Assembly (NCBI GenBank): GCA_963974475.1
Contig: CAXBCR010000008.1
Coordinates: 1 to 64,000, forward strand
From: CAJXZP01 sp963974475
Lineage (GTDB): Bacteria > Bacteroidota > Bacteroidia > Flavobacteriales_G > Salibacteraceae
Direction: 5' to 3'
Length of the DNA: 64,000 nucleotides
The notes under the pieces were generated by a model that saw nothing but the letters and a program-made list of their open reading frames with translations, was not told the DNA's origin and ran no database searches. A program made the position numbers and the translations under genes. Shown piece after piece: positions 1 through 8,587 of the stretch (positions are counted from its first letter, which is position 1; every line of letters starts with the position of its first letter).

Positions 1-2
1 TT

Positions 3-2444
3 ATTACCAATGGCGTAAGCGGAAACGAAGTTCAGCTAACATCCATGTGTAAAAACATGTGGGATGGAATTGAATTACGTTCAGCTTTAACCTTTTTAAA
101 TTATACTTTGATTGAAAATGCTCTTGTAGGAATACGAGATTTCAGTACCCGTGATCCAAATGTAAATATTGGATATATGGGTTTAGTAAACGTAACTTTT
201 AGAAACTGTATTACTGGTTTACACTTAAAAAATCCAACTACAACTGGTAGTAGTTATAACTTAATTTCATGCACATTTGAAACCACATACGATTTACCTG
301 ATACAAGATTTTCACTAAGCAACCCTAATAAACCAACAATAATTCATGTCCTTGACGAACGAAAACACACAGGGTTTACCTATTGGAATTGTACTTTTCA
401 AAACTTACATACCGGATTAAAACCCAATGAAAGAGGAATTGGTATAAAATCCACAGGAGGGAGTATTTCTGTTGGTTCTGTACTTTTCCCATTAGCAAAC
501 ACATTTAATAACCTTTCGGTAGGTATTTTGGCTACGAGCACCCTACCTTATGGATATACTTGGTTTGATAATATCACATTTAACAATAATATTTATGGAA
601 TTATTTTACTTAATCGTTCTTACGCCAATATTTCTAATTGCACCTTTAAAACGCCTGCAAGTACCTTACCACCAAACACGCCTCTAAATGAAACCTCCAC
701 ACAGCTATACAATAGACCAACAGGGATTTACACCAACCAATCAAGCGGTTTTTATATTTACAATAATACTTTTACGGATTACCTAGTTCCTTCTACTGGT
801 GACCCAACATGCAGCAATTGTAGCCAAGCTATTGTTTTGGATGGTACAACCTCCACTAACCTAAATGGAAATGGTCTTGTTATGAATAACAACTTCGAAA
901 AAGTAAACATTGGTATTTTAGCCCAAAATGGAAATGGTGATAATACAAGTTCCGGTTACCCCAACCAATATGTCAATGGTACTGGTGTTTCGGTAGTGTG
1001 TAATATTTTTAACAGTCTGGAGACGTATGACATGGCTTTCACGGAGCTTAAATACAACTCAACTCCGCCTACTTACGGCTCACCCATACGTGACCAAGGG
1101 TATTGTGACCCAGCAGGTTTTTTTCCTGATTACCCTGCCCTCAACACCTTCAATGCATGCAGCGGGCAAACACGTAATGTGCATAATTACAGTCAAAATC
1201 TTGATTTTAAATATTACCATGCCGATGGAAATTTACCTGGATGCTCTCAAGGGGTAGGTATGAAAAAATGTAATTATCAACTTGATGCAGTAGAAAACGC
1301 AGCTAAATGCAATGATTACTTTACTCATTTTGACCCTATTTCATTAGGTTTATCGGGCAAGCGTGAACAGTATATAGATAAGAGTGAGGAACTGGCAGAA
1401 CGAATCAATACTTTTGAATTATTACTAGACGGTGGCAATACCGCCAACTTATTGGATATAGTTCAAAACGGCACTTTGGCCGATGCCGTGGCCCAGCTAG
1501 AAGCCGCAGGCGCATATATTAGCGATGTGGTATTAGAAGCGGCCATAACACGCCTTGGGGTAGAAGAAACCCAAAAACTAATACTTATTTTACAAGCCAA
1601 TTCTAAACTATCGTCTGCGGTATGGGATGCCGTGGTAACGCATACCAATACTTATAATAGCGGTTTGGTAGAAGCGTTAATTACTTTTCAAGAAGGTGTT
1701 TCGGCTCGCGGTTCGTATATAAAATGGATAGATTATACGGCTTATGAACGTAATACTATTTTTGATGGGTTGTACTTTGCTGATATGATGAATGATAGTA
1801 ATCTTACCGAAGCATTAGATATATTGCGAAATAATGATGACCCGTATATTCAAAAAAAGTTGCTACCTCTTTTAATTTCAGAAGGAGAGTTTACCGAAGC
1901 CGAAACTTTATTAGCTACTATAAAAGAAACCGATAATAGTTCGCTTTATATTTTAGAGCAAGAAGCTAAGTTACTAATGGGTCGTGACGGCATTGGTTTT
2001 TATGAGCTTCCCGAAAGTTTAAAAGATGCATTGGCACAGTATTGGGAAACTGCTCCGCAACAAAGCTCTTGGAGCGCCATGCAGGCAGGTGTTCATTCTT
2101 GGCAGTACTATATTAACCCTCATTTAATTAGTACCGCTACCGAAAACAATAAATGGGATGGAATTAAAAACGAACCTTTAAAAAAGGAAGCTCCAGAAAC
2201 TAATTTCTTAGTATGTTACCCCAACCCTACCTCCAATAATAGTGGTGTTGTAAAAGGATACTCCGATTCTGAACAAAACTCTAAAATTATTATTTACAAT
2301 AGTTTAGGGCAATTAATTACTCAATATGAAATAACAAATAAAAGTTTTGAACTCAACATTACACTCCCAGCCAAAGGAATGTATATGATTGTTTTAATAA
2401 ACAATGAAAACATAATAAACCAACAAAAATGGGTAGTGCAGTAA
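3..2444 (+). CDS. T9SS type A-sorted beta-helix surface protein, 5' end cut by window edge
   Basis: The reading frame is open to the first bases of the window, so the true start lies upstream; the first internal ATG is at 45. The N-terminal half (to about residue 400 counted from that ATG) has short repeating turns rich in N, G and T (for example NISNCTFKT, FYIYNNTFTDY) typical of right-handed parallel beta-helix proteins. A long alpha-helical stretch follows (about residues 430-680) of unknown function. The last ~80 residues form a T9SS type A sorting domain: a CYPNPTSN start, the YNSLGQLI strand and a KKWVVQ-like terminal tail. The protein should cross the inner membrane by Sec (signal not in the window) and the outer membrane by T9SS. 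Its last codons contain the start codon of the next gene. The exact ligand or activity cannot be read from the sequence. Confidence 0.85.
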   Translation: MTNGVSGNEVQLTSMCKNMWDGIELRSALTFLNYTLIENALVGIRDFSTRDPNVNIGYMGLVNVTFRNCITGLHLKNPTTTGSSYNLISCTFETTYDLPDTRFSLSNPNKPTIIHVLDERKHTGFTYWNCTFQNLHTGLKPNERGIGIKSTGGSISVGSVLFPLANTFNNLSVGILATSTLPYGYTWFDNITFNNNIYGIILLNRSYANISNCTFKTPASTLPPNTPLNETSTQLYNRPTGIYTNQSSGFYIYNNTFTDYLVPSTGDPTCSNCSQAIVLDGTTSTNLNGNGLVMNNNFEKVNIGILAQNGNGDNTSSGYPNQYVNGTGVSVVCNIFNSLETYDMAFTELKYNSTPPTYGSPIRDQGYCDPAGFFPDYPALNTFNACSGQTRNVHNYSQNLDFKYYHADGNLPGCSQGVGMKKCNYQLDAVENAAKCNDYFTHFDPISLGLSGKREQYIDKSEELAERINTFELLLDGGNTANLLDIVQNGTLADAVAQLEAAGAYISDVVLEAAITRLGVEETQKLILILQANSKLSSAVWDAVVTHTNTYNSGLVEALITFQEGVSARGSYIKWIDYTAYERNTIFDGLYFADMMNDSNLTEALDILRNNDDPYIQKKLLPLLISEGEFTEAETLLATIKETDNSSLYILEQEAKLLMGRDGIGFYELPESLKDALAQYWETAPQQSSWSAMQAGVHSWQYYINPHLISTATENNKWDGIKNEPLKKEAPETNFLVCYPNPTSNNSGVVKGYSDSEQNSKIIIYNSLGQLITQYEITNKSFELNITLPAKGMYMIVLINNENIINQQKWVVQ

Positions 2445-3844
2445 ATAAATACATTCTAATTTTTATGATTTTGAGCATAGCTACTACTAGCTTTACTCAA
2501 AACGTTTTTAATAAGGCATTCGACCAAAGTAATACGGCTAATCTTACATCCAATGCTTTAGAATATTCAAACCAATACTACTTTACGCAAAGTGCATATA
2601 TTACTGGAGCAGCATTAATTCAAGGAGTTATTTTAGACACTAATGGTCAAATGGTTTTAAAAAAAACGCTAGTTTCTAACACAAGTTTCGACCTTTATTA
2701 CGGTTATGCTGGAGCGCTTCAATATTTATCAAATAATGAGTTTTGTCAGTTATACAATATAGGCCTAGATAGCATACTGCAACTGGTGTTTTTTGATAAT
2801 AGCCTTAATGTTATTAGAAATACCGAGTTTGTTTTCAATAACTACGTTAATGCTGGAGTTTTAAAACAAATTAATGATAGCACCCTATTAGCACTAGGAA
2901 GAGTAAAAGTAGCTAATGACTATAATTTGGTACTTATCAACACCGACCTGCAAGGAAACGAACGGTGGACAACCATTTTTGGGGAAACTGGTAAAGATGA
3001 TTATGGGTTTGCTATTGAGTATTTAAATGATAAAATAATAGTAGGTGGGCAAACAGATTTTGCACACCCCCAGATTTTTGAGTTTAATAACGCTGGTCAA
3101 TTATTATTTGATACAACATATACCCAATTTGATAATGGGGGGCATCTATCCAGCCATCAAAACTATGGGCTATATCTTTCCGGTATAATGCTCAAATCGT
3201 ATGGTCGCCACCCTTACTTAGTTTCATTAAATAACGATTTTACCATAAATTGGAGCAAAGAATATTTCTCTAATGACACTTCTGTTGCTATTACGCAAAT
3301 GATTATAAACCAAAATGGGACGTTAACCATGTCAGGAGTAAAGCTTGTGAATAATGAATTCTCAGGGCTTTTTTTTCAAACTAATTCTCAAGGTGATAGT
3401 TTAGGGTCAAAAATTATTGACCATTTACCTGGTAAACTTGCCGCATTTAATGATATACGCCCTACCTCAGATGGAGGTTACATCATGGCCGGTGAAACAA
3501 AAGCCCCTACCCAAGACAGTTGGATAGTAAAAGTAAACGCCTGGGGGTGCGATAACATACCGTGTATTGTAAGTGTGCCGGAAGTGCCGGAGGATACACA
3601 GGGCTCTTTAATTTGTTACCCCAACCCAAGCAATGGTTTGGGTACGATAAAAGGTAGTTTTAATAATGCTAGTTCTACTAATCAAATTAAAATTTACAAT
3701 AGTATTGGGCAATTGATTTTATCAAAAACCATAACGAAAGACCAATTTCAAATCACGGTTCAATTACCCGCAAAAGGGATATACTTTATTGCTTTATATC
3801 AGAGTTACACATTATTAAAATATCAAAAATGGGTAGTTCAATAG
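2429..3844 (+). CDS. T9SS type A-sorted secreted protein, tandem paralogue 1
   Basis: 471 residues. The N-terminus (MGSAVNKYILIFMILSI then ATTSFTQ) is a Sec signal peptide with cleavage predicted after FTQ. The body holds repeats of the kind seen in propeller-like Bacteroidota secreted proteins (NERWTTIFGETGKDDYG, TSDGGYIMAGETK). The end is a type A sorting domain (CYPNPSNG, KIYNSIGQLI, QKWVVQ). The start overlaps the previous gene by 16 nt; the only other early ATG would remove the charged head of the signal peptide, so the overlapping start is preferred. It is a close paralogue of the next gene, sharing an exact 231-bp segment. Function beyond being a surface or secreted cargo protein is unknown. 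Confidence 0.85.
   Translation: MGSAVNKYILIFMILSIATTSFTQNVFNKAFDQSNTANLTSNALEYSNQYYFTQSAYITGAALIQGVILDTNGQMVLKKTLVSNTSFDLYYGYAGALQYLSNNEFCQLYNIGLDSILQLVFFDNSLNVIRNTEFVFNNYVNAGVLKQINDSTLLALGRVKVANDYNLVLINTDLQGNERWTTIFGETGKDDYGFAIEYLNDKIIVGGQTDFAHPQIFEFNNAGQLLFDTTYTQFDNGGHLSSHQNYGLYLSGIMLKSYGRHPYLVSLNNDFTINWSKEYFSNDTSVAITQMIINQNGTLTMSGVKLVNNEFSGLFFQTNSQGDSLGSKIIDHLPGKLAAFNDIRPTSDGGYIMAGETKAPTQDSWIVKVNAWGCDNIPCIVSVPEVPEDTQGSLICYPNPSNGLGTIKGSFNNASSTNQIKIYNSIGQLILSKTITKDQFQITVQLPAKGIYFIALYQSYTLLKYQKWVVQ
3485..3715 (+). repeat. 231-bp direct repeat, copy 1
   Basis: This stretch, running from the MAGETK codons to the GQL codons of the sorting domain, is identical base for base to 4900-5130. Bases immediately on either side differ between the copies. 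It covers the linker (about SVPEVPEDTQGS) and most of the T9SS sorting domain. Confidence 0.95.
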
Positions 3845-5259
3845 TTAAGTTTTTAACAATATTATTTGTTTTGAGTATTACCCAAAAGGGTATTGCTCAA
3901 AACGTTTTTAATAAGGCGTTTGATAATGCAAATTTGGCCAACTACTCCACCAACGCACTAGAGTGGAATCATGAATACTATTTAATGCAAAAAATATATA
4001 CCGGTTTCTCAAATGCTCTGGAAGTTGTTAAGTTAGATAGTTTAGGTAATACTATTTTAAAAGAAAAAGTTATAGAAGATAGCAATAATAGTATAAGATA
4101 TGGATACGCAGGATCTTTTCAGGTCATTAACAACTCCGAACTTTGTCAGTTATATCGCATTCATAATGATAGTGCATTGTACCTTACTTATTTTGATCTT
4201 AATGTAAATAATAGTCGAACGTATAGGTATGGGTTTAATTTTGACGTGTATCCCTCCATAATTAAAAATTTAAATGATAGTACTATATTAATTCTTGGGC
4301 TAGCGCAAATTTCTAATTCTCAAGATTTAGTTCTCATCAACACCGACTTGCAAGGCAACGAACGCTGGCGTACCATTTTTGGAGAGCCTGGTAAAGATGA
4401 TTATGGATTTGCTATTGAGTATGTAAACAATAAAATAATAGTGGGAGGGCAAACGTATTACACAGGGCAAATTGCGCACCCTCATATTTTTGAGTTTAAT
4501 AACTCTGGTCTATTATTGTTTGATACAACCTATACCCAGTTTGATAATGGAGGACAAATTATTTACAATGATACCAATGGGCTCTACCTTTATTCAACAA
4601 GAAATAACTACCCCACTAGTGTATATCCCATTATTCATAAATTAAATAATGATTACTCCATTCAATGGACTAAAGAGTTTTTTAAGAATGAAAAATTGGT
4701 TAGTACGGGCGCAATGACAATTAATGATAATGGTATTATTTCATTAGTTGGAAATAAAATGGTTAACAATGTCATTACAGGCCTATTCTTCCAAATAAAC
4801 AACAATGGTGACAGCTTAGGCGCAAAACTCATTGAGCATATTCCTGGAGAAACAGCCTACCTTTTTAATATCCGCCCCACCTCAGATGGCGGTTACATTA
4901 TGGCCGGTGAAACAAAAGCCCCTACCCAAGACAGTTGGATAGTAAAAGTAAACGCCTGGGGGTGCGATAACATACCGTGTATTGTAAGTGTGCCGGAAGT
5001 GCCGGAGGATACACAGGGCTCTTTAATTTGTTACCCCAACCCAAGCAATGGTTTGGGTACGATAAAAGGTAGTTTTAATAATGCTAGTTCTACTAATCAA
5101 ATTAAAATTTACAATAGTATTGGGCAATTGGTGTTCTCAAAGGCTATTGCTACCAAAGAATTCGAACTAGAGGTAAATTTACCCAATAGTGGGTTGTATT
5201 TGGTTAATTTGTATCAGGGAAATGAGTTGGTAAAAAGTAAAAAATGGGTAGTGAGGTAA
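3829..5259 (+). CDS. T9SS type A-sorted secreted protein, tandem paralogue 2
   Basis: 476 residues, same architecture as the gene before: signal peptide (MGSSIVKFLTILFVLSI, cleavage predicted after GIAQ), a body with the motif NERWRTIFGEPGKDDYG, the TSDGGYIMAGETK segment and a type A sorting domain ending KSKKWVVR. The start again lies in the WVVQ tail codons of the upstream gene (16-nt overlap), and no other ATG exists in the signal-peptide region, which makes the nested start nearly certain. Bodies of the two paralogues have diverged clearly while their 3' portions are identical over 231 bp, pointing to recent recombination. Likely co-transcribed with the two upstream genes. Confidence 0.87.
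   Translation: MGSSIVKFLTILFVLSITQKGIAQNVFNKAFDNANLANYSTNALEWNHEYYLMQKIYTGFSNALEVVKLDSLGNTILKEKVIEDSNNSIRYGYAGSFQVINNSELCQLYRIHNDSALYLTYFDLNVNNSRTYRYGFNFDVYPSIIKNLNDSTILILGLAQISNSQDLVLINTDLQGNERWRTIFGEPGKDDYGFAIEYVNNKIIVGGQTYYTGQIAHPHIFEFNNSGLLLFDTTYTQFDNGGQIIYNDTNGLYLYSTRNNYPTSVYPIIHKLNNDYSIQWTKEFFKNEKLVSTGAMTINDNGIISLVGNKMVNNVITGLFFQINNNGDSLGAKLIEHIPGETAYLFNIRPTSDGGYIMAGETKAPTQDSWIVKVNAWGCDNIPCIVSVPEVPEDTQGSLICYPNPSNGLGTIKGSFNNASSTNQIKIYNSIGQLVFSKAIATKEFELEVNLPNSGLYLVNLYQGNELVKSKKWVVR
4900..5130 (+). repeat. 231-bp direct repeat, copy 2
   Basis: Second copy of the exact repeat at 3485-3715, offset by 1415 bp and located at the equivalent place of the paralogous gene. Perfect identity next to diverged flanks suggests gene conversion or unequal crossover. 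Confidence 0.95.
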
Positions 5260-5369
5260 AATTGGAATTCAAAAAGGCTCATTCACCTCCAATTAAATTC
5301 CATAATTAATGAATAGCTATTCATTAAGTTTCCGATTCGTTAATTTTTCTTCCATCCCATAAATTACCC

Positions 5370-5377
5370 TAATTTTG
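5370..5377 (+). promoter_or_regulatory. Predicted minus-7 promoter box of mnmA
   Basis: TAATTTTG matches the Bacteroidota minus-7 consensus TAnnTTTG. It lies 25 nt before the mnmA start. An unusually good Shine-Dalgarno-like GGAGGAG follows at about 5388-5394, which is rare in this genome. Confidence 0.55.
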
Positions 5378-5402
5378 CCGCTCAATTGGAGGAGAATATT
5401 TA

Positions 5403-6596
5403 ATGAAGAAAAAACGGGTTGTTGTAGGTCTTTCGGGAGGAGTTGATTCTAGTGTTGCTGCGCATTTATTAATCGAGCAAGGCTATGAAGTTATTGGTAT
5501 GTTTATGAAAAACTGGCATGATACTTCTGTCACCATTAGCGATGAATGCCCTTGGGTAGATGACAGTAATGATGCCTTATTGGTGGCCGAAAAACTAGGT
5601 ATTCCTTACCAAACCATTGATTTAAGCGAACAATACAAAGAACGTATTGTAGATTATATGTTTGACGAGTACGAAAAAGGACGCACGCCAAACCCGGATG
5701 TATTGTGTAACCGTGAAATTAAATTTGACGTGTTTCTAGATGCAGCCATGAAACTAGGAGCCGATTTTGTGGCTACAGGGCATTATTGCCAAAAAGGAAC
5801 CGTAGAGACCAACGGAAAACCGGTGCATCAACTACTAGCAGGTGCCGATAATAACAAAGACCAGAGTTATTTCTTATGCCAGTTAAGTCAAGCACAATTA
5901 GCTAAATCTTTATTTCCTATCGGTCATTTACAAAAAAGTGAAGTCCGCCAAATTGCCGCGGAGCAAGGTTTGATAACCGCCAACAAAAAAGACTCGCAAG
6001 GGTTATGTTTTATTGGAAAGGTAAAACTCCCCGATTTTTTAAAGCAACAGTTAAAACCAAAATCGGGTGATATTATTGAGGTCTCCTCCGATTTTGAAAA
6101 ATACCATTACTCGCGAATAGGGTTTACCACCTTAGCAGAAAAGCTACACACGTTAACCACGCCCATCACCTACTCTCCAATAGATGGAAAAGTGGTAGGG
6201 CAACATAACGGAGCGCATTACTTCACTATTGGCCAACGCAAAGGATTGGCAGTGGGCGGTACCAAAGAAGCCTTATACGTGATTGCAACCGATACTAAAA
6301 CCAATCATATTTATACGGGGCAAGGTGATTCTCATCCCGGGTTGTTACGCCCAGGGTTATTTGTGGATGCCAAAGAATTGCATTGGATTCGCGAAGACCT
6401 AGAAATGGCTGTAGGCGAAGAAAAACGTTTTATGGTTCGCATACGTTACCGTCAACCCTTAGTGGGGGCCACTCTTTACCGCCAACCGGAAGGAATGTAT
6501 ATTCTTTTTGATGAAGACGAACGAGGCGTTGCAGCAGGCCAATTTGCCGCATGGTACACCGAAAATGATTTAATTGGCTCAGGTGCTATTAGTTGA
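5403..6596 (+). CDS. mnmA: tRNA-specific 2-thiouridylase MnmA
   Basis: 397 residues. MnmA uses ATP and persulfide sulfur to 2-thiolate the wobble uridine of Lys, Glu and Gln tRNAs in the cytoplasm. Visible features: PP-loop SGGVDSS at residues 11-17; the first catalytic cysteine C102 in PNPDVLCNREIKF; the second, C202, in SQGLCFIGKV; and a C-terminal beta-barrel region with FTIGQRKGL and YRQPL. Length is slightly above the ~370 of E. coli because of an insert after MFMKNWHD, usual in Bacteroidota. It is monocistronic with its own promoter box and a strong GGAGGAG ribosome binding site 8-14 nt before the ATG. The upstream stretch also carries a short dead-end reading frame starting in the previous gene's tail. 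Confidence 0.97.
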   Translation: MKKKRVVVGLSGGVDSSVAAHLLIEQGYEVIGMFMKNWHDTSVTISDECPWVDDSNDALLVAEKLGIPYQTIDLSEQYKERIVDYMFDEYEKGRTPNPDVLCNREIKFDVFLDAAMKLGADFVATGHYCQKGTVETNGKPVHQLLAGADNNKDQSYFLCQLSQAQLAKSLFPIGHLQKSEVRQIAAEQGLITANKKDSQGLCFIGKVKLPDFLKQQLKPKSGDIIEVSSDFEKYHYSRIGFTTLAEKLHTLTTPITYSPIDGKVVGQHNGAHYFTIGQRKGLAVGGTKEALYVIATDTKTNHIYTGQGDSHPGLLRPGLFVDAKELHWIREDLEMAVGEEKRFMVRIRYRQPLVGATLYRQPEGMYILFDEDERGVAAGQFAAWYTENDLIGSGAIS

Positions 6597-6615
6597 TTTT
6601 AATGGATTGATTGAT

Positions 6616-6900
6616 TCACTTAATTTCCTGCACCGTAACATACCCTGCGGTGGGATGAACAATTAAACAAACACCACTCGGATTACATCTTTCTGTACGC
6701 ATCACCGAAGCCACCACAGCATCTCCATCCGCGTAATCTTTCATTGATTCCTGATTACAGATGTAATAATCTTCCGCGTTAATTCGTAAATAATACCCCA
6801 AACAATTTTGCACTACAATGGCATCTTGGCCATGTTCTTTTTTGCAAGATGAAACAAAAGTAAAAACGATAACACTACAAATTAAAATAAAGGTTTTCAT
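6616..6900 (-). CDS. Small predicted lipoprotein, unknown function
   Basis: 94 residues. The N-terminus (MKTFILICSVIVFTFVSSC) is a lipoprotein signal with the lipobox cysteine at position 19, followed by KKE. The mature part holds four cysteines (NCLGYY, YICNQE, ERCNPSGVC) that could form two disulfides in the periplasm or at the outer membrane. It converges with mnmA (20 nt between stops) and lies 41 nt downstream of the TPR gene's stop, so it may have its own promoter. I do not recognise the family. Confidence 0.7.
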   Translation of the reverse strand: MKTFILICSVIVFTFVSSCKKEHGQDAIVVQNCLGYYLRINAEDYYICNQESMKDYADGDAVVASVMRTERCNPSGVCLIVHPTAGYVTVQEIK

Positions 6901-6941
6901 GATTCTAGTTTAAATATAGATACCTAAAACTTGCGCCTTTT

Positions 6942-8330
6942 TTAAAACAATACTTGGAAAGACATCCCTTCCGAATGAATCTTGGCATATTCTTCCATTC
7001 TAGTTTTAGCCATAGGCTTATCGCCCATTTTCCTAGAAATTTCTGCTCCCACTTCAAAATATTCTTTTACAAACGGGTTCGCTTCAATGCTTTGATTAAA
7101 CAATGCCTCCGCTTCCCTATATTTTTCTAACCCAATCAGCGTGTAACATAAACTTACATTATACACTGGATTATTCGGTTTGGTTTTTCTCAATTCTTCA
7201 AAAATGACCAAGGCTTCCTCAAATTGGTTATTCATCAAATAGGTTTTCCCTAAATTGTAGGTATAGGTATAATTGGCAACCTCTTTTTGATGTGCTTTTG
7301 AAAAATGATTTGCAGCTTCAGTCAAATTGCCTAAACTAACCTCCACTACACCCAAAGCGTTCAATAAATAGGGAACATCCTTTTGAGTATTTGCAACCTT
7401 GGTTAAATCCTTTTTAGCGTTTTCATATTGTTTAAAGTAATAATAGGCTTTACCTCTACCTAACAGGGCATCCACATTATTATCATCCAATTCTAAAACC
7501 CTCGAAAAATCTAAAACAGCCAAGTTGTATTGCCTTAATTCTAGGTAAGATAACCCTCTATTATACAACACATCTTCTCGGTCAGGATTATTGGTTAAGT
7601 AATTGGAAAAAACCCCTATGGCCGTAACAAAATCCCGTTCGTAGTAACGTGCCATACCATTCAAGAAAATCACTTCTTGGTTATTTGGGTCGATAGCCAA
7701 CGCCTTATCGCAAATTTTAGAAGTCATTACCGTTTCACGAAGTGCCAAATATTCTTCGGCCAAATGCTCATACAGATGCGATTTTTCTTGCGGAGTAGCC
7801 GTATATTTTGTCAATCCATTTTCATATAAACCAATAGCGGCTTCATGCTGTTGCAGTAAGTGGGCAGATTCTCCTTTTCCTAGCCAAACCTCATAATTAC
7901 CCGAATCGTATTTTAACGCATTATTAAAAGAGGTAGCCGCATTCTCAAAATCAGAATCCAATAAGCTTTTAAAGCCTAATGCAACTTCAATTTTGTATTG
8001 CTCTTTACGTTGGGTAATAGTGCTATTTAGCAAGTCTGCTTTGGCTTCCTGCTTAAACTTTTTAGTTTTTTTGGCTTGCATTAAGGACAAATTTGCGGAA
8101 TCTAACAACAGCGCATTAATTTGCAATTCAGCTAGTATTACCAACACCTCTCCCTGGTGCTTTCCTGCATTTTCAATATTAGATTGAATTAATTCTATGG
8201 CTTGTCTCGTTTTACCTTCTTGGGATAAAACGGTTATTTCGGCCACCAATTTCTTACCCTTTAAGGTTTGAGAAAAAATGGGGTTCACTCCTTGCACAAG
8301 GACGAATATCAATACAAAAATATGTTTCAT
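6942..8330 (-). CDS. Periplasmic tetratricopeptide-repeat protein
   Basis: 462 residues. A signal peptide (MKHIFVLIFVLVQGVNPIFSQ) is followed by at least eight helix-pair TPR units from about residue 30 to 440 (for example NYEVWLGKGESAHLLQQHEA, EDVLYNRGLSYLELRQYN, NVDALLGRGKAYYYFKQY). TPRs are protein-binding scaffolds; the partner cannot be predicted. The protein is probably periplasmic. On the minus strand TATTTTCG, close to the minus-7 consensus, lies ~20 nt upstream of the start. Confidence 0.85.
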   Translation of the reverse strand: MKHIFVLIFVLVQGVNPIFSQTLKGKKLVAEITVLSQEGKTRQAIELIQSNIENAGKHQGEVLVILAELQINALLLDSANLSLMQAKKTKKFKQEAKADLLNSTITQRKEQYKIEVALGFKSLLDSDFENAATSFNNALKYDSGNYEVWLGKGESAHLLQQHEAAIGLYENGLTKYTATPQEKSHLYEHLAEEYLALRETVMTSKICDKALAIDPNNQEVIFLNGMARYYERDFVTAIGVFSNYLTNNPDREDVLYNRGLSYLELRQYNLAVLDFSRVLELDDNNVDALLGRGKAYYYFKQYENAKKDLTKVANTQKDVPYLLNALGVVEVSLGNLTEAANHFSKAHQKEVANYTYTYNLGKTYLMNNQFEEALVIFEELRKTKPNNPVYNVSLCYTLIGLEKYREAEALFNQSIEANPFVKEYFEVGAEISRKMGDKPMAKTRMEEYAKIHSEGMSFQVLF

Positions 8331-8532
8331 GCTATTTAAATTTACGTGTACGAAAATAGTGAATTCTAAACGCTATAAAAGTTTATTATTGGCGCTTATT
8401 TCTTTTCTGAATAACAGAAATTAACGCTCATTCACTTCATTAGCATAAAAATAGGCACAATATAATTTATGACTTCATGATACTTGCCCTATTTATCACC
8501 AGAAACTTGGGATGTTCCGCCCGCTAGGGCAT

Positions 8533-8570
8533 AAAAAAATCCATTTGAATGACTTCAAATGGATTTTTTT
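8533..8570 (-). terminator. Rho-independent terminator of the 1322-residue cargo gene
   Basis: A perfect 17-bp inverted repeat (arms 8533-8549 and 8554-8570, loop TGAC) with an A tract on one side and a T tract on the other. It lies 17 nt past the stop of the minus-strand gene and can work in both orientations. Confidence 0.85.
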
Positions 8571-8587
8571 ATGGAGCGAAGAAACAA

